NCBI RefSeq assembly: GCF_000219125.1
Contig: NZ_AFGF01000240.1
Location: 60,091-92,808, forward strand
Source: Acetonema longum DSM 6540
GTDB taxonomy: Bacteria; Bacillota; Negativicutes; Sporomusales; Acetonemataceae
Direction of reading: 5' to 3'
Length of the DNA stretch: 32,718 bases
The position numbers were made by a program, and so were the translations under genes. Shown one piece after another: positions 17,359 to 24,820 of this stretch. The first letter of the stretch is position 1. The number at the start of each line of letters is the position of its first letter. Below the pieces are notes generated by a model. That model worked only from the letters and a program-made list of their open reading frames with translations, did not search any database and was not told the DNA's origin.

Positions 17359-17387
17359 AGTGTAGCACAATTCGTCTTCATTGAAAA
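17359..17387 (-). promoter_or_regulatory. Promoter of the permease gene
   Basis: Minus-strand TTTTCA (17382-17387), 17-nt spacer, TACACT with an extended TGC just before it (17359-17364). A small AAGACA/TGTCTT hairpin overlaps the -35 box. Upstream, 17400-17654 holds no gene or element I can recognise. Confidence 0.5.
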
Positions 17388-17654
17388 GACATTTTTGTCT
17401 TTCCCCTGTTGACATCTATTAAATTATATTCTCATTTGTGATGCGTCATGATTAAAATCGCATACCCTCTATCCGCCAAAGTTTCTATAGTCGTTGCCAT
17501 GTTTTCAGCATTTTTGGGCAATCCACAATAAAAAACAATGAAGAATATATGTGTTCTCAAGAAGGACAATTGTAAAGTTTCAATTCCATCAGTACGGGAC
17601 AGATCAAAAGATCCCGGAAAAATTACAGTGTTGCCAGCACGAGATAATAAATCA

Positions 17655-17683
17655 AAAGAAAAAAGACCCGCGGTACACGGATC
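17655..17683 (-). terminator. Probable terminator of the PiT gene
   Basis: Stem GATCCG/CGGGTC (17678-17683 and 17665-17670, one G-U pair), followed on the minus strand by TTTTTTCTTTT. It lies about 64 nt past the PiT stop codon. Confidence 0.65.
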
Positions 17684-17746
17684 TCTGTCAACTTCGACTC
17701 ATTGCATATCTTGTTTGTCTGACCACACGGTTCAGGCATCTCCCGG

Positions 17747-18745
17747 TTAGACCGGCCAAAAATAATGAACTGCTTTGTAGACTAACGCTCCGGTTATAGC
17801 GCTCAAAGGAATGGTCAGAACCCAGGCAAAAACCATTTGCCGGGCCACGCCCCAGCGGACAGCTGACAGCCGTTTTACCGATCCTACACCCATGATGGAG
17901 CCGGAGACTACATGGGTGGTGCTGACTGGCAGATGAAAATGGGTCGCGCTCAGTATGACCAGGGCCGAATTGAGATCAGCAGCAAACCCGTTAATCGGTT
18001 CGAGTTTAGATATTTTGCCGCCCATAGTCTTAATGATTTTCCAGCCGCCAACAGCAGTCCCCATCGCCATAGCGCCGGCGCAGACGAGTTTCACCCAGGT
18101 AGGAACTTCAAAGGTTGAAATCTGGCCGGCGCTCAGGAGAGCCAGAGTAATGATCCCCATGGCCTTTTGCGCATCATTGGCCCCGTGGGAAAAGGACATT
18201 AAGCCGGCCGAAAAAAGTTGGAACCGTTTGAAGCCGAAATTGACGACCGACGGCGACTGCCGGCCGAAAATCCACAATAAGACCACCATGACCAGATAAC
18301 CACTGACCAACGCGAGCATCGGCGACAGAATCAAAGACAGCACGATCTTCTCAATGCCGCTCCATTTCAAGGCGTAGGCCCCCTGGCTGCACAGCACAGC
18401 CCCGACAATACCCCCAATCAAAGCATGGGAAGAACTGCTGGGAATCCCGTACCACCAGGTAATCAGGTTCCAGGCGATAGCACCGATCAGGGCGGCCACG
18501 ATCACCTGCTGATTGACTAGATCAGGCGACTGGACAATATCGCTGCCAATGGTCTTGGCCACGCCGGTGCTGTATAAAGCGCCGATAAAGTTCAGACAGG
18601 CCGCCATCCAGACAGCATACCGGGGCGGAATGGCCCGAGTGGATACCGAAGTGGCGATGGCGTTGGCTGTGTCATGGAACCCGTTGATATAGTCGAAGAC
18701 TACTGCCAAGAATACGACCAAATACACCAAATACAGATCAGGCAT
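17747..18745 (-). CDS. pit: PiT-family inorganic phosphate transporter
   Basis: A 332-residue, about ten-segment membrane protein with both PiT repeats: FDYINGFHDTANAIATSVSTRA near the N-terminus and GLMSFSHGANDAQKAMGIITLAL in the second half. PiT proteins are low-affinity carriers that import phosphate as a metal complex with protons. The ATG at 18745 overlaps the end of the DUF47 gene by 8 nt, a standard pit operon arrangement that implies coupled translation. Length is normal for the short bacterial form. Confidence 0.94.
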   Translation of the reverse strand: MPDLYLVYLVVFLAVVFDYINGFHDTANAIATSVSTRAIPPRYAVWMAACLNFIGALYSTGVAKTIGSDIVQSPDLVNQQVIVAALIGAIAWNLITWWYGIPSSSSHALIGGIVGAVLCSQGAYALKWSGIEKIVLSLILSPMLALVSGYLVMVVLLWIFGRQSPSVVNFGFKRFQLFSAGLMSFSHGANDAQKAMGIITLALLSAGQISTFEVPTWVKLVCAGAMAMGTAVGGWKIIKTMGGKISKLEPINGFAADLNSALVILSATHFHLPVSTTHVVSGSIMGVGSVKRLSAVRWGVARQMVFAWVLTIPLSAITGALVYKAVHYFWPV

Positions 18746-19367
18746 ATTTCAGCACAACCTTTTTCAGTAAATCGGCAATATCCTCCGAGATATCCAGAAG
18801 ATCTTCAAAATGCTCATAGATTTCTTTCCATTTAATGACCTCAATCGGGTCCCGGCACTCCCGGAACAGCCTGGCCATCTCCCGGCGATACACCACGTCC
18901 CCCTCGGCCTCGATGGCGGCCATCCGCTTACAGCGAACTTCCAGCTTGAGCTGGTTCTTCTTCAGATCTGCCAGATAGGCGCAGGATTTTTCGATCTGCT
19001 TGGCCGCTTTAAGGATCTGTTCGGCTAGTTCCAAAGCTCCTGATGGCAGGGGACCGGCATTATATAAATGCAGGCGTTCGATAATCCGTTTGATCCCATC
19101 AACAAAATCGTCCAGCTTCTGGGTCAGGGTATAGATATCTTCCCTGTCAAAAGGAGTAATAAACGTTTTTCCCAGCTTTTTTATCACTTTATCCGTAATG
19201 CTATCGGCTTCCCGTTCAATACCGTCGATTTGCTCCAGCAAATCCGTCAGCTTCTCCGGGTCCTGGACCGCCTGATAAAACACATCGGTCGCCCGATGCA
19301 CCAACTCGCCCTGCCCCGATAAAAACTGATAGAACTTTTCCTCTTTTGGCTTGATATGAAATGCCAC
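18738..19367 (-). CDS. DUF47 / PhoU-like partner of PiT
   Basis: A 209-residue, wholly helical protein of the DUF47 (TIGR00153, PhoU-like) family, which accompanies PiT transporters and is thought to regulate them. Family blocks are LLEQIDGIEREADSITDKVI, FITPFDREDIYTLTQKLDDF and HFEDLLDISEDIADLLKKVV; the acidic ExxxD pairs are the metal-binding pattern of PhoU-type bundles. The start is GTG at 19367 with GGAGGAG 5 nt before it; the 8-residue upstream extension runs through the ribosome site. First gene of the pit operon. Confidence 0.92.
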   Translation of the reverse strand: MAFHIKPKEEKFYQFLSGQGELVHRATDVFYQAVQDPEKLTDLLEQIDGIEREADSITDKVIKKLGKTFITPFDREDIYTLTQKLDDFVDGIKRIIERLHLYNAGPLPSGALELAEQILKAAKQIEKSCAYLADLKKNQLKLEVRCKRMAAIEAEGDVVYRREMARLFRECRDPIEVIKWKEIYEHFEDLLDISEDIADLLKKVVLKYA

Positions 19368-19382
19368 GTCTACTCCTCCAAA

Positions 19383-19453
19383 AATTAACAATCCTTAACA
19401 CGTTTTTAATCAAAAGTTAACATTCCCTGATTGATTATACCATAATCAATCAG
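19383..19453 (-). promoter_or_regulatory. Pit operon control region: large palindrome and TTAA-type repeats
   Basis: A perfect palindrome, CTGATTGATTAT-N3-ATAATCAATCAG (19427-19453), contains a TATAAT on the minus strand (19434-19439). Toward the gene follow four spaced heptamers on the minus strand, GTTAACT, ATTAAAA, GTTAAGG and GTTAATT (19383-19421), at 10-11 bp steps, the spacing used by PhoP/PhoB direct repeats. They lie after the -10 box, not before it, so if they bind a regulator they would act as a roadblock unless another promoter exists. Function is inferred. Confidence 0.45.
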
Positions 19454-19485
19454 AAAAAGAATAATGGAAAACAATTGTTAGGGCA

Positions 19486-19520
19486 TAAAAAAACCATTCC
19501 GCCGTAAGGGCAAAATGGTT
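19486..19520 (-). terminator. Intrinsic terminator of the membrane-protein gene
   Basis: Minus-strand stem AACCATT/AATGGTT with an inner GCC/GGC (19492-19520), followed by seven Ts, 26 nt past the stop codon. Confidence 0.9.
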
Positions 19521-19545
19521 CGCAGAATGTCGCCGGAAGGATGAA

Positions 19546-20346
19546 CTAGTGCATTTCAACAGCCATGGACGCAGCAGGCTGAGACTGTTTCGGCTCAACA
19601 GCGCTGTTTTCCTGATGTTTTTCTTCCTGCCTCTTGTCATACAGATATTCCAGATGGAGAAACAAAACCGTACAGACTACCGAAAAAAAGGTCGTCGCCA
19701 CATCGGTCACAATGCCGCTGAACATCGCCAGATCAGGAACTCTGGCGAAAACCATCGGGATGCGGGATAAAACATAGCTTATCCCTTGGGTGATAATCAC
19801 GATGCCTCCCCCAAACAGCAGCAAAAAGCCAAAAATTTTCTCCCAGCGTCCCCGGACCAGGGATGCGCTGTATTCCAGAGCTGACTTGCCGCTCATTTCC
19901 CGCAGCACCACCACCTGGATGGCAAAGGCATAATTCACGGCCCAGATAACCCCCGGAAAAACAAACAACAGCAGAAATCCCAAAATAATCAATCCCTGCA
20001 GCACATTGGTCTGCAGGCAGATTTTCCAGTGAGAGAAGGCACGGCCCATCGCGTTGAGCCAGCTGACATCGTTGCCAAGCAAGGTGTCCTCCACCACCAC
20101 GGCGATTCCCATGGATGCCAGGGCCCAGAATAAAAATTCTACAATTACGGAAGCGCGATAATATATTTCCAGATCGGTAAAGCAATGCAAAAAGCTTTCC
20201 AATATCATCAGAAGTCCGTTCATCGGTATGTAAAACAACATCATTATTATCAAAATCGATTTAAACTGAGAAGTAAACACCGACCAGCTGATTTGCCATA
20301 TTTCATTGCGGTCGTATTCCCTGATCGTTTCCTGGTACTGGTTCAT
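19546..20346 (-). CDS. Multi-pass membrane protein of unknown function
   Basis: A 266-residue protein with about six hydrophobic segments (FKSILIIMMLFYIPMNGLLMI, ASVIVEFLFWALASMGIAVVV, VLQGLIILGFLLLFVFPGVIW, IFGFLLLFGGGIVIITQGIS and a C-terminal segment near DVATTFFSVVCTVLFLHLEY). The FVFPGVIW block followed by a cytoplasmic stretch with the ALEYSASLVRGRW pattern is shared with the membrane domain of glycerophosphodiester phosphodiesterase-type and related uncharacterised proteins. The hydrophilic tail is rich in Glu and Gln. I start at the ATG at 20346, 9 nt after AGGAG; a 23-residue upstream extension runs into the operator region. Not recognised further. Confidence 0.75.
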   Translation of the reverse strand: MNQYQETIREYDRNEIWQISWSVFTSQFKSILIIMMLFYIPMNGLLMILESFLHCFTDLEIYYRASVIVEFLFWALASMGIAVVVEDTLLGNDVSWLNAMGRAFSHWKICLQTNVLQGLIILGFLLLFVFPGVIWAVNYAFAIQVVVLREMSGKSALEYSASLVRGRWEKIFGFLLLFGGGIVIITQGISYVLSRIPMVFARVPDLAMFSGIVTDVATTFFSVVCTVLFLHLEYLYDKRQEEKHQENSAVEPKQSQPAASMAVEMH

Positions 20347-20418
20347 GTTCCCTGCTCCTTTCTGTTGCTCCCGAATTGCCCTTTCCCTCTGGTCGACCAA
20401 AAAATTCTTTGCCAAATC

Positions 20419-20475
20419 ATGTTACAATTTAAATTTCTAACCTAAATTGTAACATTTTACACTATTGCTTGACAA
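20419..20475 (-). promoter_or_regulatory. Promoter with 13-bp inverted repeat operator
   Basis: Minus-strand TTGTCA (20470-20475), 18-nt spacer, TACAAT (20446-20451). A perfect inverted repeat ATGTTACAATTTA/TAAATTGTAACAT (20419-20431 and 20443-20455, 11-nt spacer) covers the -10 box with one arm and the first transcribed bases with the other, the classic place for a repressor. The dyad TGTTACA...TGTAACA is a strong TetR/MarR/GntR-size site; the repressor is not in the window by any evidence I have. Confidence 0.65.
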
Positions 20476-20563
20476 TTAGACATGAGTCCCCTATTTTTTT
20501 AATTTCAGCCGTATGAACGACAAAATTCGATCTAATCACACATTTTAACAAATTTAAATTCCG

Positions 20564-20585
20564 GATCTCTTTCTTCCAAGAGATC
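20564..20585 (+). other. Hairpin in the intergenic region
   Basis: GATCTCT/AGAGATC with an 8-nt loop, between the two divergent promoters. It lacks a T tract. The rest of 20476-20613 is AT-rich with no recognisable element. Confidence 0.35.
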
Positions 20586-20613
20586 GCAACTCCATTCATC
20601 TGGGATATTCTTC

Positions 20614-20667
20614 TTGTACCTCAGCCATATTTTGTGCTATGATTTCTATGATTAATCAATTGATTAA
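20614..20667 (+). promoter_or_regulatory. Promoter of the activase-related trio with palindromic operator
   Basis: Plus-strand TTGTAC (20614-20619), 18-nt spacer, TATGAT (20638-20643), and then a perfect 16-bp palindrome TTAATCAATTGATTAA (20652-20667) over the expected transcription start. This position suggests repression by a dimeric regulator. The half-site resembles the GATTGATTAT arms of the pit operon palindrome. Confidence 0.5.
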
Positions 20668-20729
20668 CAAATTTTTCGGCATTGCTTCCACACATTTTTC
20701 AAAGCACAACTTGGCTAAGAGGTGAGATT

Positions 20730-21728
20730 ATGATCCTTGGACTGCCGCGGGCTTTGCTTTATTATTATTACAACCCTCTGTGGCAGACTTTTTTCACCAG
20801 TCTGGGGGTGGAGACTGTCATATCCGGACCGACCACCAAACAGATGGTGGATGACGGAGTCAAGCATTCAGTGGCTGAAATTTGCCTGCCGATCAAAATT
20901 TTCTGCGGCCATGCAGCGGCGCTGCTGAAGCAGGATGTGGACTATGTATTTATCCCCCGCATGATATCGGTGGAAAAACACAAACATTTCTGCCCTAAGT
21001 TTCTCGGTCTGCCGGATATGATGCTGCATATTATGCCTGAGCTTAGAGGACGCATCTTAGACCCGGACGTATACTGCCGGCAGGAATCCATCTCTGACCT
21101 GGCGGATATTCAGTCCTTCACCAACCGCCTGGGCATCGGGTCCCGGAAAGTTAAATCGGCCCTTGCGGCTGCCCGTCAGACCTGGGACATCTTTCGTCAG
21201 TACCACCGTCAGGGACTGACCATCGATGAGGCTCTCCTCAAACTGCAGGGGACAAAGGACGGCCTTCTGCCCTTTGCCCGGTTGTCTGAGCCGCCGGGGC
21301 CGCCCCAGGTCACAATCGGTCTCCTGGGTTATGTCTATAATATCTACGATTCCTTCATCGGCATGGATATCATCAAACGCCTGCGAGCCACGGGGGCTCA
21401 GGTAACCACCTTTGAGATGCTGGATGATCAGCCCATCGTGGATAAGCTGCGGCCTATGCACAAATCTCTTCCCTGGACCTTCTCCAACAAGCTGTTAGGT
21501 GCGGGTTACAGCTTTTTTGATGATCCGGCCATCGACGGTCTGATTCACGTGACGGCCTTTGGCTGCGGTCCGGATTCGCTGCTGGGCAGAATGCTTGAGT
21601 TTACGGCGGCGGAACAAACTAAGCCCTTTATGACTATTCGGGTGGATGAACACTCCGGCGAGGCGCATTTGGCCACCAGGGTCGAGGCGTTTTTAGATAT
21701 GATCCACCGCAAACACCAGTTCGCGTAG
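20730..21728 (+). CDS. DUF2229-type protein, activase-related (HgdB/BcrC-like fold), copy A
   Basis: A 332-residue protein of the DUF2229 family (CoA enzyme activase uncharacterised domain), related to the D component of 2-hydroxyacyl-CoA dehydratases. It begins MILGLPRALLYYYYNPLWQTFF, a typical family start, and conserves cysteines in SVAEICLPIK, KHKHFCPKF and FGCGPDSLLG that may bind an iron-sulfur cluster. The ATG at 20730 follows GAGGTGAG; the open frame upstream has no ribosome site. It is the first of three plus-strand genes, 50 nt before copy B. In many Clostridia these domains are fused to the activase in one large protein; here they are separate chains. Confidence 0.85.
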   Translation: MILGLPRALLYYYYNPLWQTFFTSLGVETVISGPTTKQMVDDGVKHSVAEICLPIKIFCGHAAALLKQDVDYVFIPRMISVEKHKHFCPKFLGLPDMMLHIMPELRGRILDPDVYCRQESISDLADIQSFTNRLGIGSRKVKSALAAARQTWDIFRQYHRQGLTIDEALLKLQGTKDGLLPFARLSEPPGPPQVTIGLLGYVYNIYDSFIGMDIIKRLRATGAQVTTFEMLDDQPIVDKLRPMHKSLPWTFSNKLLGAGYSFFDDPAIDGLIHVTAFGCGPDSLLGRMLEFTAAEQTKPFMTIRVDEHSGEAHLATRVEAFLDMIHRKHQFA

Positions 21729-21778
21729 GGGCCGCAGGAGCATTAATGGTTTTGAAAATGATTTCCGAGGGAGATACT

Positions 21779-22897
21779 ATGAAGCTGACTTTTCCCCATA
21801 TGGGGCCGATTGTGATTTATAAACGGCTGTTGGAAGCCTTTGACCATGAAGTTGTCATGCCGCAAAAGCCGACGCAGCGGACGATGGATCTGGGTACGAA
21901 ATACAGCCCGGAGTTTTTGTGCTTTCCGTTCAAATGCCTGATGGGCACCTATATCGAATCCATAGAACGAGGCGCGCAGGGAGTGGTGACCACCGGCGGC
22001 GACGGCTCCTGCCGGGCCGGCTTTTACGCCGAGGTGCATCAGCGGATCCTGAAGAGTCTGGGATATGAGGTCCCTTTTTTTGTCTTTGATTCGCTGTTTT
22101 TACATCCCCGGGAATTCCTCGGCCATATCCGGAAGCTAAAAGGACGTTATTCCTGGTGGTATTTCCTGAAGACCTTCCGCTTTTGCTATCTGATGCTGGC
22201 GGCTCTGGACCGGCTGGAAAGCCAGATCCGCTTGCTGCGGGCCTTCGAGCAGACCAGGGGAGACTTCAGCCGGGTGTGGGACCGCATCGTCAATCTGTTT
22301 GACCAGTGCCGCTCGGTACGGGAGGTAGACGAACTGGAAGAAGAATCGTTGCGTCTGATCCGTCAGATACCCTTGCGGTCTCAGACCCAGCCTACGGTAA
22401 AGGTCGGCATCGTCGGCGAAATCTATGTGACCATGGAAGGCCATGCCAACCTGGAAATCGAACAGAAACTGGCGGCCCTGGGAGTCCAGGTGGTCAGTTC
22501 CCAGTATGTGTCCCACTGGCTCCAGGACAAAATCAGCCTGCTGCCCTGGAAAAAGTCCTATGAGGAAAAAATCCTGGAAAAAGCCACCCCCTACCTAAAA
22601 ATCAATCTGGGCGGACATGACAAGGAAAATATCGCTCATATTATCACCTTCCGGGAACAGGGGGTTGACGGCATCATCCACCTGATGCCTTTCGCCTGCC
22701 TGCCGGAGCTGGTCACCCAAAGCATTATTCCCCGGCTTTCCCAGGAGCTGAACCTGCCCATCTTGTCCCTGGCTCTGGACGAACAGATGGGAACGGCGAA
22801 CAGCCAAACCCGGATCGAAGCCTTTATCGATCTGATCATGAACCAAAAACGCCGGCAAGGCGCGGTTCCGACGGCTGTAACCGTCGGAGCTTGCTGA
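21779..22897 (+). CDS. DUF2229-type protein, activase-related, copy B
   Basis: A 372-residue second member of the same family, starting MKLTFPHMGPIVIYKRLLEA. Conserved cysteines lie in FLCFPFKCLMGTY, GGDGSCRAGF and MPFACLPELV, the positions expected for a cluster site in the HgdB/BcrC fold. GGGAG lies 7 nt before the ATG at 21779; an in-frame ATG at 21746 also has a GGAG site, so an 11-residue longer form is possible. It sits 30 nt before the activase gene. The two DUF2229 proteins differ clearly in sequence, which suggests a heterodimer partner role; this is inference. Confidence 0.85.
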   Translation: MKLTFPHMGPIVIYKRLLEAFDHEVVMPQKPTQRTMDLGTKYSPEFLCFPFKCLMGTYIESIERGAQGVVTTGGDGSCRAGFYAEVHQRILKSLGYEVPFFVFDSLFLHPREFLGHIRKLKGRYSWWYFLKTFRFCYLMLAALDRLESQIRLLRAFEQTRGDFSRVWDRIVNLFDQCRSVREVDELEEESLRLIRQIPLRSQTQPTVKVGIVGEIYVTMEGHANLEIEQKLAALGVQVVSSQYVSHWLQDKISLLPWKKSYEEKILEKATPYLKINLGGHDKENIAHIITFREQGVDGIIHLMPFACLPELVTQSIIPRLSQELNLPILSLALDEQMGTANSQTRIEAFIDLIMNQKRRQGAVPTAVTVGAC

Positions 22898-22927
22898 TAG
22901 CATTGTTTGATGTTGGAGGCTGATACC

Positions 22928-23902
22928 TTGAATAAAGATGTTTGTCTGGGAATCGACGTAGGCTCGGTCAGCATTAATATCGTACTGGTTGACCGGGATA
23001 ATGAAGTCTTATTTTCTTCTTATACCCGCACCGAGGGCCAACCTCTGCCTTCGGTCAGACGGGCTTTGGCCGACATGTTCGACAATATGGGAGGCCTGAA
23101 CATCGTCGCTGCCGGCGCCACCGGCAGCGGCCGTCAATTGGCCGGACTGCTGATCGGCGCCGATGTGGTTAAAAATGAAATTACGGCCCACGCCACCGCC
23201 ACTGTCACCTATCATCCGGATGTGCGCACGATTTTTGAGATCGGCGGCCAGGATTCCAAAATCATCGTAATCCGCAACCAAATGGTAACGGATTTTGCTA
23301 TGAATACCATCTGCGCCGCCGGCACTGGCTCTTTTCTCGACCACCAGGCTGAACGGCTGAAAGTTCCCATTCAGGAATTCGGCGATCTGGCCTTAAGCGC
23401 CACATCCAGCGTCCGCATCGCCGGCCGCTGCACCGTATTCGCCGAGTCAGACATGATCGCCAAGCAGCAGTACGGTTTTTCTAAAGCTGAAATCATCCGC
23501 GGCCTGTGTGAGGCCCTGGTGCGCAACTATATCAATAACCTGGGCCGGGGCCGGGAAATGTTGCCGCCTTTCGTCTTCCAGGGAGGTGTAGCCTGCAATA
23601 AGGGGATTGCGGCTGCCTTCAAACAGGAAATCGGTCAAGATGTGATTATCCCCCGCCATTTTACCGTGATGGGGGCCATCGGCGCAGCCATTCTGGCCCG
23701 TGAGCAGGCCGACCTGACCGGCAAACCCACAACTTACCGGGGCAAGAAGGCCCTCGCCACCGAGTTCAACCCCTCCAGCTTCGCCTGCAACGGCTGCCCC
23801 AATGTCTGCGAAGTGGTAAAGGTTACGATGGACGGTGAGGTGGTCGCGATCTGGGGGGATAAGTGCGGTAAATGGGCGAGTAGCTTAGTGCCTGTCGTCT
23901 AG
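22928..23902 (+). CDS. BadF/BadG/HgdC-type ATPase (acyl-CoA dehydratase activase-like)
   Basis: A 324-residue ASKHA-fold ATPase. CLGIDVGSVSINIVLVD is the phosphate-1 motif, IFEIGGQDSKI and FVFQGGVACNKG are further nucleotide-site blocks, and the two cysteines that bridge the [4Fe-4S] cluster between subunits are in NTICAAGTGSFL and IAGRCTVFAESD. Such activases drive ATP-dependent, low-potential electron transfer to a dehydratase or double-cubane protein. The C-terminal tail adds CNGCPNVC and a final Cys (DKCGKW), typical of DUF2229-associated activases. The start is TTG at 22928, with GGAGG 8 nt before it. Its targets are probably the two preceding proteins. Confidence 0.9.
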   Translation: MNKDVCLGIDVGSVSINIVLVDRDNEVLFSSYTRTEGQPLPSVRRALADMFDNMGGLNIVAAGATGSGRQLAGLLIGADVVKNEITAHATATVTYHPDVRTIFEIGGQDSKIIVIRNQMVTDFAMNTICAAGTGSFLDHQAERLKVPIQEFGDLALSATSSVRIAGRCTVFAESDMIAKQQYGFSKAEIIRGLCEALVRNYINNLGRGREMLPPFVFQGGVACNKGIAAAFKQEIGQDVIIPRHFTVMGAIGAAILAREQADLTGKPTTYRGKKALATEFNPSSFACNGCPNVCEVVKVTMDGEVVAIWGDKCGKWASSLVPVV

Positions 23903-23906
23903 AAGG

Positions 23907-24027
23907 GGACCGTTCAAAAAGGCCCATCTGCGTCGTTGTCACTGCGGGCGGGCGCTCCGACGTACTTCCAGTACGACTCCGCTTCCGTCCTCGTTCCGCC
24001 TAGCATCTGGACCTTTTTGAACGGTCC
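23907..24027 (+). repeat. Structured repeat element, copy 1 (short form)
   Basis: A 121-bp element bounded by perfect 16-bp terminal inverted repeats, GGACCGTTCAAAAAGG and CCTTTTTGAACGGTCC. Internal hairpin CGTAC/GTACG. It begins 4 nt after the activase stop codon. Read on the minus strand it has the same terminal blocks as copies 2 and 3 (AGATGCTAGG near one end, GACGCAGATGGGCC at the other) and the shared GACGAGGACGG and CGCCCGCCCGCAG blocks of copy 2, but lacks the insert found in both of the others. Confidence 0.9.
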
Positions 24028-24058
24028 GTGGCATAAGATAAGTTCATAACGAGAGTAT

Positions 24059-24113
24059 AGGAGTAATAAAGCGGGCCAAACTATACTTATGATTAGTTTG
24101 GCCCGCTTTACTC
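24059..24113 (+). promoter_or_regulatory. Perfect hairpin enclosing the start codon
   Basis: AAAGCGGGCCAAACTA (24068-24083) and TAGTTTGGCCCGCTTT (24094-24109) pair perfectly over 16 bp with a 10-nt loop that contains the ATG of the next gene (24089-24091). GAGT (24061-24064) can also pair with ACTC (24110-24113), burying part of the AGGAG ribosome site (24059-24063). No T tract follows, so it is not a terminator. Confidence 0.7.
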
Positions 24114-24499
24114 TCTACGGTCTATCCGGCTGGTGCCTGGAGGTTCTTTGGACCGGACTGGGGTCTCTCCTGGCCGGTGATGCCCGGCTGACGGCGCAGA
24201 CTTACCTGTGGATGTTTCCCATCTACGGGGTAGTTGTGTTTCTGGAACCGGTTCATGACCGGATCGCCGACTGGCCCTGGCCGGTAAGAGGGTTGTTGTG
24301 GATGGCCATCTTTTTTGGTATCGAATACCTGACCGGCTGGATTATTCGCCTGGCGGTGGGACAAAGTCCCTGGAACTATTCCCAGGCCCCCTGGCACCTG
24401 CATGGTTTGATCCGCCTGGATTACGCCCCGGTATGGTTTGGGGCGGGGTTTGTCTTTGAACGGTTTCATGCTTATCTGCAGCAAAAGGGCATCTCTTGA
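24089..24499 (+). CDS. CmpB-like small membrane protein (putative ABC-transporter type)
   Basis: A 136-residue membrane protein matching the pattern of the ABC_trans_CmpB family (PF06541): FTLYGLSGWCLEVLWTGL at the N-terminus, then YLWMFPIYGVVVFLEP, LLWMAIFFGIEYLTGWIIRL with its conserved E-x4-G pair, and WNYSQAPWHLHGLIRLDYAP. About four membrane segments. Despite the family name no transport has been shown that I know of. The ATG at 24089 is fixed by the family's short N-terminus, yet it lies in a hairpin loop 25 nt after AGGAG. It stands alone, with the tyrS promoter overlapping its stop codon. Confidence 0.8.
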   Translation: MISLARFTLYGLSGWCLEVLWTGLGSLLAGDARLTAQTYLWMFPIYGVVVFLEPVHDRIADWPWPVRGLLWMAIFFGIEYLTGWIIRLAVGQSPWNYSQAPWHLHGLIRLDYAPVWFGAGFVFERFHAYLQQKGIS

Positions 24500-24524
24500 C
24501 AATACCTAACCGGCCTGTTATATT
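24496..24524 (+). promoter_or_regulatory. Promoter of the tyrS T-box transcript
   Basis: TTGACA (24496-24501), 17-nt spacer, TATATT (24519-24524). The -35 box overlaps the stop codon of the upstream membrane-protein gene. Confidence 0.75.
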
Positions 24525-24554
24525 ACACATAACAGCATAAGGCTACCAAATGCA

Positions 24555-24800
24555 AAGAACGGGAGAAGTAAGTGAGTCAAGCTTCACAGAGAGCCGGGGG
24601 ACGGTGCAACCCGGTAAGCGGACTGGCTGAAATACACCCGGGAGCAGCAGGCCGAAAGAATGCGAGTAGGCTGCGCCGGCAGGCCGCCGTTATCAGGCCG
24701 GAAGGCTTCATACCTTCTGTAAGCGGCTTTTACCGGCAATTTGGGTGGTACCGCGGGTTATCCCGTCCCTGTTTTCAGGGACGGGTTATTTTATTTTTAT
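24555..24800 (+). promoter_or_regulatory. Tyrosine T-box riboswitch with terminator
   Basis: The T-box sequence TGGGTGGTACCGCG is at 24742-24754, with the AGTA loop motif of stem I near 24568. The specifier codon in stem I reads TAC followed by A (24633-24635), which is tyrosine and fits the tyrS gene downstream. The TGGT of the antiterminator bulge would pair with the ACCA end of tRNA-Tyr. The competing terminator is CCCGTCCCTG-TTTT-CAGGGACGGG (24762-24785) followed by a T-rich run to about 24800. Uncharged tRNA-Tyr should therefore switch on tyrS. Confidence 0.95.
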
Positions 24801-24820
24801 TGAGGAGGATCAGAATTAAA

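Noticed and set aside
17538-17799. Two overlapping plus-strand open frames before the PiT gene end
   Set aside because: No ribosome sites, translations without motif, and they cross the probable PiT terminator.
23907-24027. Considered as a plain intrinsic terminator
   Set aside because: The outer arms enclose about 90 bp and no T tract follows; similarity to two longer elements shows that it is a repeat family member, though it may still affect transcript ends.
24572-24820. N-terminal extension of tyrS upstream of 24821
   Set aside because: The extension translates the T-box leader; the start at 24821 has a proper ribosome site and the family N-terminus.
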